Translations under genes and position numbers: made by a program
Assembly: GCF_014696675.1 (NCBI RefSeq)
Contig: NZ_JACJQN010000001.1
Coordinates: 248,001 to 312,000 of the forward strand
Reading direction: 5' to 3'
Source of the DNA: Phormidium tenue FACHB-1052
GTDB lineage: Bacteria; Cyanobacteriota; Cyanobacteriia; Phormidesmidales; Phormidesmidaceae
Length of the DNA stretch: 64,000 nucleotides
Shown here: positions 1-7,824 of the stretch, piece by piece
How the letters are laid out: the number at the start of each line of letters is the position of its first letter
How positions within the stretch are numbered: the stretch's first letter is position 1
Notes under the pieces: generated by a model
Told to the model about the DNA's origin: nothing
Seen by the model: the letters and a program-made list of their open reading frames with translations, nothing else
Databases searched by the model: none

Positions 1-1
1 G

Positions 2-1021
2 TCTGCCCTGGCGATCTTTGGGGTGTTTTGTGCCCTGGCCGGGGCCAACCCTCTGGCCGTGTATGCCTCTATTTATCGGGCCGCCTTTGGCAGCTGGAGC
101 GCCTGGCAAAACACTTTGCTGCGCGCTTCACCGCTGATGCTGACGGCCCTGTGCACGGCCCTACCGGCCCGGCTGGGGCTGGTGATTATCGGCAACGAAG
201 GGGCGCTGGTGATAGGGGGCTTAGCGGCGGTGCTGGTGGGTCTGGCCCTGGGGACGAGCCTGCCGGGGAGCCTGGTGCTACTGGCCATGGCCCTGGGCAG
301 CTTAGTGGCCGGTGGCCTGTGGATCATGGCGGCGGGGGCACTGCGCCACTATCGGGGGGTGAATGAAACCATCAGCAGCCTGCTGCTGAACTACGTGGCG
401 ATCGCCCTGATGAACCACCTTGTGCAAGGCCCCCTGCGCGACCCCGCCTTTGTTAGCAAGCCCTCCAGCTTTGAGATTGCCCCGGCGGCCTGGCTGGGCA
501 GCCTGCCCGACACGCGGGTGCACTGGGGATTGATCTACGGCCTGGTGGCCTCGGCACTGGCCTACATTTTGATGCAGCGCACCACCTTTGGCTTTGCCGC
601 CCGCACCGCTGGGGGCAACGTGCGCGCCGCCCGCATCGCCGGTCTGCCCGTGGGCAAGCTCACCCTGGCGGTGTGTTTCTTAGCGGGCTCCTGTGCTGGG
701 CTGGCGGGCATGGTTGAGGTCGCTGCCGTACAAAAGCGGCTGAATGAGTCGATTGTGTCAAACTACGGCTACGCCGGGATTTTGGTCGCCTTTGTGGCCC
801 GCCACAACCCTTTGGCTACGGTGCTGGTGTCGGTGCTGCTGGGGGGCATTTTGGCCAGTGGCGGCATTTTGCAGCGATCGCACAACCTGCCCGACGCCAC
901 CGTCATGGTCTTCCAAGGCATCGTCTTTCTCTGTGTGCTCTACAGCGAATCCCTCTACGGGCGCTTCGCGGTGTTTCAGGAGCGGGAGGCCGAAGCTGAA
1001 GGTGCGGTTGTCGCCGGTTAG
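2..1021 (+). CDS. ABC transporter permease, nucleoside/BMP type (5' partial)
   Basis: Membrane permease subunit of an ABC importer of the BPD_transp_2 family, whose best-known members import purine nucleosides (NupP/YufP type). The reading frame is open to the left edge (residues SALAIFGVF precede the first possible GTG at 23), so the N-terminus lies outside the window. Family motifs are visible: [16 protein letters not shown] in the first third and [16 protein letters not shown] a little later. The rest is a run of hydrophobic helices ending in a short charged tail. The next gene is a second permease of the same family, so the two should form the heterodimeric channel. The ATPase and substrate-binding lipoprotein are probably upstream. 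The substrate is inferred from family only. Confidence 0.87.
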   Translation, partial: SALAIFGVFCALAGANPLAVYASIYRAAFGSWSAWQNTLLRASPLMLTALCTALPARLGLVIIGNEGALVIGGLAAVLVGLALGTSLPGSLVLLAMALGSLVAGGLWIMAAGALRHYRGVNETISSLLLNYVAIALMNHLVQGPLRDPAFVSKPSSFEIAPAAWLGSLPDTRVHWGLIYGLVASALAYILMQRTTFGFAARTAGGNVRAARIAGLPVGKLTLAVCFLAGSCAGLAGMVEVAAVQKRLNESIVSNYGYAGILVAFVARHNPLATVLVSVLLGGILASGGILQRSHNLPDATVMVFQGIVFLCVLYSESLYGRFAVFQEREAEAEGAVVAG

Positions 1022-1045
1022 ATGGGTGGATAGGTGGCCGGGTAA

Positions 1046-1126
1046 ATGGGTGGATGGGTGGATGGGTGGATGCGTGGATGGGTGGATGCGTGGATGCGTG
1101 GATGCGTGGATGCGTGGATGAGTAGG
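1046..1126 (+). repeat. 8-bp tandem repeat (minisatellite) between the permease genes
   Basis: Nine consecutive 8-bp units, ATGGGTGG or ATGCGTGG, run from 1046 to 1117 and are followed by a degenerate unit (ATGAGTAGG). They begin just after the first permease stop (1019-1021). They end just before the GGGGAGGAG ribosome binding site (1124-1132) of the second permease. Because the unit is not a multiple of three, copy-number change would alter intergenic length only. Confidence 0.93.
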
Positions 1127-1140
1127 GGAGGAGATCAGTA

Positions 1141-2088
1141 ATGGCGACGGAAGCACTGGGCTGGTGGGGCGTGCCCCTAGGCATTTTGGCCGGTACCCTG
1201 CGGGGCAGCGTGCCCTTTTTGCTGGTCAGTTTGGGCGAATGCCTGACGGAGAAAAGCGGCAAAATCAACCTCGGACTGGAAGGCACTCTGCTGATGGGAG
1301 CGATGAGCGCCTACGCCGTCTCCTACCTGAGTTCGGGCGTTGTTGGCCCCACCTTGGCCCCCTGGCTGGGAGTACTGACGGCGGGGGTGGCGGGCATGGG
1401 GCTGGGGGCAATCCACGGCTGGCTAGCACAGCAGCCTCGGGTCAACGACGTGGCGGTGGGCATCGCCATGATTATCTTTGGTGGCGGACTGGCCAACTTT
1501 TTTGGCAAGCCGTTCATTCAGCCCCAGGCTCCCCAATTGCCCACCCTGGCGGCTGGCGGCTGGAGCAGCCTACCCCAGGTGCAGTCGGCACTGCAAATTA
1601 GCCCGCTGTTTTTGCTGGGGGTGGCGATCGTCCCGTTGATGAGCTGGTTTTTCAAATCAACTCGCTGGGGCCTCTATGTGCGGGCCGTGGGCGATAGTCC
1701 CGATGCCGCTCTGGCGATGGGCATTTCGATTTTTTGGGTGCGCATGGCCAGCATTGTGGCGGGCAGCTTTTTGGCGGGCATTGGCGGAGCCAGTCTGTCG
1801 CTGTTTTACCCCGGCGTCTGGACTGAGCGCATCTCCAGCGGGCAAGGGTTGATGGCGGTGGCCCTGGTGATTTTTGCTCGCTGGCAACCGTGGCAATGTC
1901 TGTGGGCCTCACTGCTGTTTGGCGGGGCGCAGGCGCTAGGGCCAGCGTTTCAGTCGGTGGGTATTGACTCGTACTATTACTTGTTCAACGCTGCCCCGTA
2001 CATTTTGACTCTGCTGATCATGATTGTCACCTGCTCACCCAAGCGCACCCTGACTGGTGCTCCGGGGGCGTTGGGCCAGAGTGACTAG
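1141..2088 (+). CDS. ABC transporter permease, nucleoside/BMP type (second subunit)
   Basis: Second membrane subunit of the importer, resembling NupQ/YufQ of the BPD_transp_2 family. Near the N-terminus it carries the family signature GECLTEKSGKINLGLEGTLL, followed by VNDVAVGIAMIIFGGGLANF, then several hydrophobic helices and a short hydrophilic C-terminus. At 315 aa it has normal family length. The ATG at 1141 has a strong purine-rich ribosome binding site (GGGGAGGAG, 8 nt upstream). It lies 119 bp after the first permease, separated only by the minisatellite, so the two are probably co-transcribed. The stop codon lies inside a 13-bp triplication. The likely role is import of purine nucleosides or bases; the exact substrate is not visible. 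Confidence 0.88.
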   Translation: MATEALGWWGVPLGILAGTLRGSVPFLLVSLGECLTEKSGKINLGLEGTLLMGAMSAYAVSYLSSGVVGPTLAPWLGVLTAGVAGMGLGAIHGWLAQQPRVNDVAVGIAMIIFGGGLANFFGKPFIQPQAPQLPTLAAGGWSSLPQVQSALQISPLFLLGVAIVPLMSWFFKSTRWGLYVRAVGDSPDAALAMGISIFWVRMASIVAGSFLAGIGGASLSLFYPGVWTERISSGQGLMAVALVIFARWQPWQCLWASLLFGGAQALGPAFQSVGIDSYYYLFNAAPYILTLLIMIVTCSPKRTLTGAPGALGQSD

Positions 2089-2113
2089 CCAGAGTGATCA
2101 GCCAGAGTGAAAA
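2075..2113 (+). repeat. Three tandem 13-bp repeats across the permease stop codon
   Basis: The units GCCAGAGTGACTA, GCCAGAGTGATCA and GCCAGAGTGAAAA follow each other without gaps (2075-2087, 2088-2100, 2101-2113). The permease stop TAG (2086-2088) straddles the first unit boundary, so the later copies are untranslated. This looks like local slippage duplication. Confidence 0.9.
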
Positions 2114-2246
2114 CTGTTTGCCTCCCCAGCCAAGGTCAGGTATATGCGAAGGATCATTGCGGTGGGATAATGAGAAACGCTGGAAACCCAACGGCCTTTG
2201 CCCTTTGGCCCATAACCACCCCTACACCTAGCCTGAGACAGTCCCT

Positions 2247-2657
2247 ATGACCCAAGCTGAGCAGCTCATTCGCATGGCAGAAGACGAGCTGACAGAGTAC
2301 AGCACCGACGCCCGCAAGATTGAGAAATTGCGCCGCAAGTTTAGCTTTGCCGTACCCTACCCCCAGCAGCAAGCCGTGCGGGATGAGGTGGCGGCGAGCA
2401 TTCCCAACAACTTCGTCGCCAAGCTGATTGAAGAAAACCGCCAAACAGTGGCCCTACCCTTTTGGGGCATTGGCGGGCTGGGGCTGCTGCTGGGTATTTC
2501 AGGTCAGCAGCCGCTGGATTTAATTGCTACGGGCATTGGATTTTACGTGGCGTTTCAAGTGCAAAAGCTGGGCTGGGAATTGCAGGCCAAACGGCTGGTG
2601 CTGCAAACGCTCGATGAGATCGATGCCAGCGTGAAGAATCCAGAGCCAGCCCCCTAG
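2247..2657 (+). CDS. Conserved hypothetical membrane protein
   Basis: A 136-aa protein that I cannot assign to a named family. The first 60 residues are charged and predicted helical (MTQAEQLIRMAEDELTEY and onward). Two hydrophobic segments follow (about residues 68-82 and 90-104, the second around IATGIGFYVAFQV), then a short acidic C-terminal helix. This suggests a small protein with both ends in the cytoplasm and a membrane hairpin. Codon usage resembles its neighbours. The start ATG follows a weak ribosome binding site (GACAGTCCCT). It is the only gene between the permease and the SDR, so context gives no functional clue. Confidence 0.7.
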   Translation: MTQAEQLIRMAEDELTEYSTDARKIEKLRRKFSFAVPYPQQQAVRDEVAASIPNNFVAKLIEENRQTVALPFWGIGGLGLLLGISGQQPLDLIATGIGFYVAFQVQKLGWELQAKRLVLQTLDEIDASVKNPEPAP

Positions 2658-2919
2658 GGCGTTTTCGTACGCCGTTCCCCCCCATGCGGAGGCGTGAAGT
2701 CTGCGCCCTTGAGCAGAAGCAAAACGGTTGGATAGTTTCGCTGCCAGAAGGGTTTTCTGAGGGCAGAGCATTGCACCAAGTCCTGAGCTGGATGCGTTAC
2801 GCTGACGCGATGGCGCGTTCTACACAACCCTAAAACCTACCTCAATCACAATCCGCTGGTTTATGGTGGGGGCTGTTGCCAAGGCGACATGGACTACTAG
2901 CATTTAATTTTTCTCTGCT

Positions 2920-3699
2920 ATGGCCACCTCGATCGCAAACCAAACCGTTCTGATTACTGGCGCTAGCAGCGGCATTGGGGCCGCCTGTGCCCGCCAGCTC
3001 GCCGCCGCTGGAGCGAGGCTGATTTTAGCGGCCCGTCGCCAGTCACCCCTGGAGATGTTGGCCGCAGAGCTTCAGCAGCAGCACTCCACGGAAGTGTTGA
3101 CGGTGGTGCTAGATGTGCGCCAGTCGGAGGCTGTCAGTGGGGCGATCGCAGGATTACCAGAGGCTTGGCAGGCGATCGACATCTTGATCAACAACGCCGG
3201 GCTCAGCCGGGGGCTCGACAAACAGTACGAAGCGCCCCTAGACGATTGGGAAGCCATGATCGACACCAACGTCAAAGGATTGCTCTACGTAACGCGGGCA
3301 GTGGTGCCGGGCATGGTGGCGCGGGGGCGCGGCCACGTGGTGAATGTGGGGTCGATCGCCGGGCGGCAGACCTATCCGGGCGGCAGCGTTTACTGCGCCA
3401 CTAAGGCCGCCGTTAGATCTCTATCAGAGGGTCTCAAGCTCGACCTGCTAGGCACGCCAGTACGGGTGACTAACATTGACCCCGGCCTGGTTGAAACTGA
3501 GTTCAGCGTGGTGCGCTTTGGGGGCGATCGCGATCGCGCCCAGGGCGTCTATCAAGGCATGACACCTCTGACCGGCGACGATGTAGCCGATGTGATTGTT
3601 TTTGCCGTCACGCGCCCGCCCCACGTTAACATCAGCGACGTCATGCTGCTACCAACCGATCAATCTTCCGTTTTTCACACCCATCGTCGGGTTGAATGA
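2920..3699 (+). CDS. Short-chain dehydrogenase/reductase (SDR)
   Basis: Classical SDR oxidoreductase using NAD(P)H on an unidentified alcohol or carbonyl substrate. The Rossmann cofactor motif TGASSGIG is at residues 13-20, the NNAG structural motif begins near residue 90, and the catalytic Ser145, Tyr158 and Lys162 follow the standard spacing (YCATK). The length of 259 aa is normal. The overall pattern, including the PGLVETEFS segment, resembles the YdfG/serine 3-dehydrogenase-like branch that oxidises 3-hydroxy acids. A basic residue at the end of beta-2 (LAARRQ) favours NADP. The stop is followed 93 bp later by the peroxiredoxin gene on the same strand. Confidence 0.9.
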   Translation: MATSIANQTVLITGASSGIGAACARQLAAAGARLILAARRQSPLEMLAAELQQQHSTEVLTVVLDVRQSEAVSGAIAGLPEAWQAIDILINNAGLSRGLDKQYEAPLDDWEAMIDTNVKGLLYVTRAVVPGMVARGRGHVVNVGSIAGRQTYPGGSVYCATKAAVRSLSEGLKLDLLGTPVRVTNIDPGLVETEFSVVRFGGDRDRAQGVYQGMTPLTGDDVADVIVFAVTRPPHVNISDVMLLPTDQSSVFHTHRRVE

Positions 3700-3791
3700 T
3701 GCTTTTGCATCAGCGACAACCACCTGAGCAGATGACCACCGCTATACAATGGGCGATGGCACAAATCGTCCCTTCATTTGCAAGACCGACT

Positions 3792-4256
3792 ATGACCCTT
3801 TCCGTTGGCGACCCTGCTCCTGACTTTAGCCTGCCCGATGCTACCGGCAAGACCTATAGCCTGGCCGACCTCAAGGGTCAGCGAGTGGTGCTCTACTTTT
3901 ACCCCCGCGACAACACCCCCGGCTGCACTAAAGAGGCCTGTGGATTCCGCGATCGCTACGCCGACTACCAGGGCAAAGATGCGATCGTGCTGGGGGTGAG
4001 CACCGACGACGCCAAGTCTCACAGCAAATTCATTGACAAGTTCAGCTTGCCCTTTCCGCTGCTGGTGGACGAGGGCGGCGAAGTGGCCAGCCGCTACGGC
4101 GTTTATGGCCTGAAAAAGTTCATGGGTAAAGAATATATGGGTATTACCCGCAGCACCTTTATCATCGGCCCCGACGGCAACCTGGAGAAAACCTACCTCA
4201 AGGTCAAAGCCGAAACCCATGCCGACGAGGTGCTAGCCGACTTGGAAACCCTCTAG
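3792..4256 (+). CDS. bcp: Peroxiredoxin Q / BCP, thiol peroxidase
   Basis: Thioredoxin-dependent peroxidase of the BCP/PrxQ group, reducing H2O2 and organic peroxides in the cytoplasm. From the ATG at 3792 the protein is 154 aa and begins MTLSVGDPAPDFSLPD, the normal N-terminus. The peroxidatic Cys45 and resolving Cys50 lie in PGCTKEACGF, matching E. coli BCP numbering. An upstream in-frame ATG at 3696 overlaps the SDR stop, but the 32 extra residues do not look like family sequence. The TRSTFIIGPDG segment near the C-terminus is typical. The Nudix gene starts 3 bp after its stop, suggesting co-transcription. Confidence 0.92.
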   Translation: MTLSVGDPAPDFSLPDATGKTYSLADLKGQRVVLYFYPRDNTPGCTKEACGFRDRYADYQGKDAIVLGVSTDDAKSHSKFIDKFSLPFPLLVDEGGEVASRYGVYGLKKFMGKEYMGITRSTFIIGPDGNLEKTYLKVKAETHADEVLADLETL

Positions 4257-4259
4257 CCC

Positions 4260-4715
4260 ATGGCTTACTTCGCCCATATTTTACGTACCCTGCTGGGGCT
4301 GTTGCTGCGCCGCCCCATTCTCGGTACCTGCGTCATTCCGCTGCTGGCCAATGGCAATATTGTGCTGGTGCGCCGCCGCGACAACGGGCTGTGGAGCCTG
4401 CCCGGCGGCATTGTTGACTGGGGCGAAGATGTGATCACCGCTGCCGCCCGCGAACTCAAAGAAGAAGCCGGGCTCCAAACCGTGGGGCTAGAGCGTTTGG
4501 TGGGGGTATACTCCCAGCCAGGACGCGATCCCCGATTTCATTCGGTGTGTGTGACGGTGGCGGTGCGGGTGACAGGCAAGCCCTATCCAGCTGATCCCCG
4601 TGAAATTCTAGAGGCGTCATCCTTTAGCCGCGACGAACTGCCGTGGGATCGCCTCTCCCACGACCACCGTCAGCATTTGCAAGATTTCTTTAAGGGAGAA
4701 ACGGTTTTAGCCTAA
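4260..4715 (+). CDS. Nudix hydrolase
   Basis: Nudix-family pyrophosphohydrolase of 151 aa. The Nudix box starts at Gly50: G, five residues, E56, seven residues, then RELKEEAGL. This supplies the metal-binding glutamates. A hydrophobic N-terminal stretch (LLGLLLRRPILGTCVIPLL) precedes it. The start ATG (4260) lies 3 bp after the peroxiredoxin stop, so the pair is probably one transcript, consistent with an oxidative-damage or nucleotide-cleaning role. The substrate (nucleoside diphosphate derivative or oxidised dNTP) cannot be read from the sequence. Confidence 0.9.
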   Translation: MAYFAHILRTLLGLLLRRPILGTCVIPLLANGNIVLVRRRDNGLWSLPGGIVDWGEDVITAAARELKEEAGLQTVGLERLVGVYSQPGRDPRFHSVCVTVAVRVTGKPYPADPREILEASSFSRDELPWDRLSHDHRQHLQDFFKGETVLA

Positions 4716-4796
4716 GCTTTTGGGTAAGTTTGCTGGGTCTGACGGACTGGGCACTGCCCTCCGGTTACCCTAGTGCCATCTACCCACCGAGTCCCT

Positions 4797-5663
4797 ATGC
4801 CGTTACCTGCCGAGATTCCCATTCGCACTGGCCGCATGAAGCTTCCCAGCGGCAACGTGTTTTGGCATGAGGGCGGCAAAACCCAGGCAGAAACAGTAAT
4901 TTTCTTACATGGGTCTTGGCAAGACAGCACCCAGTGGCTAGCGGCCATGCAGTGCTTGGCTCCTCAATATCACTGCCTAGCCCCCGATCTGCTGGGTTTT
5001 GGCGAGTCGTGGCACGAGGGAAACGCTTACTCGGTAGCCCTTCAGGTAGAAGCACTGCACAGTTTGCTGAGCGCCCTGCGCATCCATCGCTTTCGACTGG
5101 TGGGCCATTCTCTAGGGGCCTGGGTGGCGGGACAGTACGCCCTCACCTACCCCGAGCAGGTGCAGAGCCTAACGGTGTTGGCCCCTGAGGGCGTGAGCGA
5201 TCGCACCTTACGAGGCCGCTGGCAGCGCGATCGCTGGCTGGTTGCCCCCTGGTCACCTCTGCCTCTGATGCTGCCCTGGCTAGGGAAAGCCCCTTGGGCT
5301 AGGGCGTTGCGCGATCGCCGCCGCTGTCTGCGCCAGTCTCCTGCCGCCTGCAAAACGCTCTTTCAGCGCCGCACCGCCGCCATCAATGGCGAACTGCTGC
5401 ACCAGGGGCTAGGACAACTGTGGCTACCGATCCTGGTATTAGAGGCTGCCGCCGCTGACTCGGTAACCCACCAGCTCACCCACGCCTGGCTGCGCCTCCT
5501 GCCCGATCCGCAGTACCGCGAACTCACCGCCGCCAACACACCGTTGGGCGTGGATGAGCAGGAGTTTGCAGCGGCCCTCGGTCAGCTCAAGCTCCCCGAG
5601 GTACCCTTCCATACGCGTAAGACAACCCCCACACCCACTCAGCCCAGCTCAACGGTGTCCTAG
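4797..5663 (+). CDS. Alpha/beta hydrolase fold protein, catalytic His apparently missing
   Basis: Alpha/beta-hydrolase fold. The oxyanion-hole motif FLHGSWQDS and the nucleophile elbow GHSLGAW (Ser105 from the 4797 start) are intact, and a likely acidic residue lies in AAAADSVTHQ. In the C-terminal position where the family has Gly-His followed by a helix, the sequence reads ELTAANTPLGVDEQEFA, with no histidine. The only later His is in an unusual proline/threonine-rich tail. The protein may therefore be inactive as a classical hydrolase or use another residue. An in-frame GTG at 4773 is a possible longer start. Its last 4 bp overlap the convergent hydrolase at 5660. The substrate is unknown. 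Confidence 0.82.
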   Translation: MPLPAEIPIRTGRMKLPSGNVFWHEGGKTQAETVIFLHGSWQDSTQWLAAMQCLAPQYHCLAPDLLGFGESWHEGNAYSVALQVEALHSLLSALRIHRFRLVGHSLGAWVAGQYALTYPEQVQSLTVLAPEGVSDRTLRGRWQRDRWLVAPWSPLPLMLPWLGKAPWARALRDRRRCLRQSPAACKTLFQRRTAAINGELLHQGLGQLWLPILVLEAAAADSVTHQLTHAWLRLLPDPQYRELTAANTPLGVDEQEFAAALGQLKLPEVPFHTRKTTPTPTQPSSTVS

Positions 5664-6400
5664 CATTCTGTGGGGCTAGTGGCCAGCGTCGCCATCAGCA
5701 GTTGAGACAGTTCTTCGGCCCGGTTGAGCACCATCAGATGACCACCGTTGGGCACGACCACATCGGCACTGCGGTAGCCAAAGGGAAAGACGCGATCGCT
5801 ACTGCCGTGTATATGAACTAAATGGGCGGGCACCACCTGATTGCGCCAGCCCACCACCTGATTGATGGCCCACTTGAGAAAACAGGGGTCGGTATCGACC
5901 AACACCTGCTTAAACAGGGAGCAGTCATCGCGATTGTTGAGGCCAAACAGCCAGGTTAAAAGCCCGTGTAACGCCCACAGCAGCTGTTTAAAGGGCACCA
6001 CTAGCTGCACCGGCAGCCAGCGAAAGACCTTAAAGTAGGCCGGAATTTCTGCCCCCGTGGTCGCACTAGAAATCACAATCACCTGCGCTGGATGGCAGAG
6101 CTTCGCCATTTCGATCGCCATCAGCCCGCCAAAGGAAAGCCCCACAAGAATCGGGTTTTCTACCGTGACCTGAGTCAGCAACCGCTGGGCATACTGCTCG
6201 ATGGATTCGTGGCGATCGGGACGCTGCCAAAGAATATGCACCGGTCGATAACCCTCTAGCTGCAAGCGCTGAAACACACGCCAGTCGGCACCCAGACCGC
6301 TGATGAAGTAGATTTCGCGCTCGGCGATCGCCAGATCGCTATCCTTTGCGATCGCCGGAGCTGCTTTGCCCTCTGGGGATGATGTGGCAGTGCCAGCCAT
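5660..6400 (-). CDS. Alpha/beta hydrolase
   Basis: Alpha/beta-hydrolase fold protein with a complete triad: nucleophile in VGLSFGGLMA, Asp in HGSSDRVFPFG and His in NGGHLMVLNRAEE. The region EIYFISGLGADWRVF forms the first strand and oxyanion turn. I favour the ATG at 6400 (MAGTATSSPEG, 246 aa). It follows AGGGCAAGC and avoids the overlap with the upstream gene that the longer start (6427) would create. A low-complexity N-terminus of about 25 residues precedes the fold. It lies 7 bp downstream of the helical protein at 6408-6785, so the two are probably co-transcribed. The substrate is not evident. Confidence 0.85.
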   Translation of the reverse strand: MAGTATSSPEGKAAPAIAKDSDLAIAEREIYFISGLGADWRVFQRLQLEGYRPVHILWQRPDRHESIEQYAQRLLTQVTVENPILVGLSFGGLMAIEMAKLCHPAQVIVISSATTGAEIPAYFKVFRWLPVQLVVPFKQLLWALHGLLTWLFGLNNRDDCSLFKQVLVDTDPCFLKWAINQVVGWRNQVVPAHLVHIHGSSDRVFPFGYRSADVVVPNGGHLMVLNRAEELSQLLMATLATSPTEC

Positions 6401-6407
6401 GCTTGCC

Positions 6408-6785
6408 CTAGCCCTTGAGCGCTTCAATCTCGCGGCGAATTGCCGCCAGCTCTAGGGTCAGTGCCTCTAGATCGCTCTGCACAGCGGTGTCAACCACGGG
6501 GCTAGCCACAGTGGTGATTGTGGTCTCACTGGCTGCTGAGTTAGAGCCGCCAAAGGGGTTAGGCATTTGGCTGAGCAACCCATCCACAAACTGCCGAGCC
6601 TCGCGCTCGGTGACCTCGCCTTTGACCTCTAGCTCTTCGGTGAGGCGGTTGACGTCGCCACCCAGCTCAGAAAATTTTTGGCTTGAGGTTTCGGGATCCT
6701 GTAGGGCTTCAATTAACGATGCGGTGGCCCCAAGGGTAACGCGAATTCCCTTCTGCAAGGTTTGAGACAGGTCATCAGGGTTCAT
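6408..6785 (-). CDS. Conserved hypothetical helical protein (phasin-like)
   Basis: About 125 aa from the ATG at 6785 (MNPDDLSQTLQKGIRVTLGA), which is preceded by AAGGCAGC as ribosome binding site; an ATG at 6809 gives eight extra residues. The protein is almost entirely predicted helix. A central segment (KGEVTEREARQFVDGLLSQM) recalls the regulatory helix of phasin-type granule proteins. A Ser/Thr/Ala linker and a C-terminal coiled coil (LEALTLELAAIRREIEAL) follow. The relationship to phasins is a guess from composition. It sits directly upstream of the intact alpha/beta hydrolase on the same strand. Confidence 0.68.
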   Translation of the reverse strand: MNPDDLSQTLQKGIRVTLGATASLIEALQDPETSSQKFSELGGDVNRLTEELEVKGEVTEREARQFVDGLLSQMPNPFGGSNSAASETTITTVASPVVDTAVQSDLEALTLELAAIRREIEALKG

Positions 6786-6964
6786 AGCTTGCTGCCTTAA
6801 AAACTTCAAATCAAGCGCTTGAGGGTCAAAGCAGACCGTTCTAAACGCAACCAGTACCGATTTGGCGGCCTTTGGCGCTCATATTCTATCGCGCCCCTCC
6901 CGCAGGATGTAGCATCTCAGGCTACTATCCCACCTGGGGTATAGAGAGGCAACTTAGCCACCCC

Positions 6965-7303
6965 TTAGCCCAGGTAGGTGATCACGTCGTCGTAGATCTG
7001 CGATAGCTCGGCCTCAGTGGTGACGCGAATGCGATCGTCCCGCAGGGTGAGCAGCACCTTGGCCGCAAAGGGGCTGGGCCAAATATTGGGATTGCAAAAC
7101 ACCTCCAGAAACACCTCGCCGCTGTGGCGATATTCCATCGGCGGCTGGGGAGTCCGACGACCGGCATCTCCTCCCTGAGCAGCGGCGCTTTTCAGCATCG
7201 TCATCAGCTCGTCTAGGGAGGTCTTGAGGGACTGGGCCGCTTCGACAGAAAAGATAAAGCGAACAGATCCCTGGGATAGGTTGAGGGTAAGGGGGGCGCT
7301 CAT
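6965..7303 (-). CDS. Conserved hypothetical protein
   Basis: A 112-aa protein of unknown function with no transmembrane segment. It starts with a beta-like stretch (MSAPLTLNLSQGSVRFIFS). A helix (SLKTSLDELMTMLKSAAAQ) follows, then a Gly/Pro-rich loop. A mixed alpha/beta half with hydrophobic strands ends in EAELSQIYDDVITYLG. It has the codon usage of the surrounding genes and an ATG start. The 179-bp gap to the helical protein downstream makes an independent transcript possible. I do not recognise the family. Confidence 0.62.
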   Translation of the reverse strand: MSAPLTLNLSQGSVRFIFSVEAAQSLKTSLDELMTMLKSAAAQGGDAGRRTPQPPMEYRHSGEVFLEVFCNPNIWPSPFAAKVLLTLRDDRIRVTTEAELSQIYDDVITYLG

Positions 7304-7824
7304 GGGTACAGTACTCGTTGCGATCGGTAATGGGGCGGTCAGATTGTCTCAAGTCAGTCAGGCCAAAAACGCTTTACTCGCTGGAGCTAATTCAGCCAAA
7401 CGGCAAGGCTACCCCATTGTGTCACCTGGGTGTCACTGGGCGGTCAGGTTGAGCATCGAGCCTGGCGATCGCCATCACCATCCCACCTTTGTCACCCCAG
7501 CGTTGCCCCAAGCCCCTATCGACAAATGTAACGATAGGTTACGTTGTGTGTCTTGCTACGGCACAAAGCCAGTTTCTGTATAGCCCCCCAGCACGACATT
7601 CGAATCCCAAAGAAAACCCTAAAGCTTTACCAGATCAAGGGTTGACCTCTCTAAAGTGGTAAGCAACAACCCAGGTATGAGGACTAAGGTAGGTATTTAG
7701 TTCTGTAACCATACCTCTGAGTGTTTACTCCTACGGGTCTTCGTTTGGCTTAGCAGATTGGTTTAACCCCCAACCGCCATTCGAAGCCCGTCCCCAGACC
7801 GCACTGCTCACCGCTGGAGATGGC
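7304..7824. other. 521-bp intergenic region upstream of ctaA
   Basis: No convincing gene is present. It separates a leftward gene from rightward ctaA, so it should hold two divergent promoters, but I see no strong -35/-10 pair. A small palindrome, GTAAC-5 nt-GTTAC, lies at 7528-7542. GTGTCACCTGG and GTGTCACTGGG form an imperfect direct repeat at about 7419-7440. A 119-aa open frame (7224-7583) overlaps the 6965 gene antisense and looks like chance. Confidence 0.6.

Noticed and set aside
3696-3791. Longer start for the peroxiredoxin overlapping the SDR stop
   Set aside because: The extra 32 residues do not look like the family N-terminus, while the ATG at 3792 gives the standard length and Cys45/Cys50 numbering.
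7528-7542. GTA-N9-TAC palindrome resembling an NtcA box
   Set aside because: NtcA sites have eight bases between GTA and TAC; this one has nine and no suitable -10 element follows at the normal distance.
7224-7583. 119-aa plus-strand frame upstream of ctaA
   Set aside because: It overlaps a conserved-looking gene antisense, has atypical His/Pro/Arg composition and no ribosome binding site.
7590-7605. TTCGAATCC-like T-loop that could mark a tRNA
   Set aside because: No acceptor stem, D-arm or anticodon arm can be built in the preceding 60 bases.
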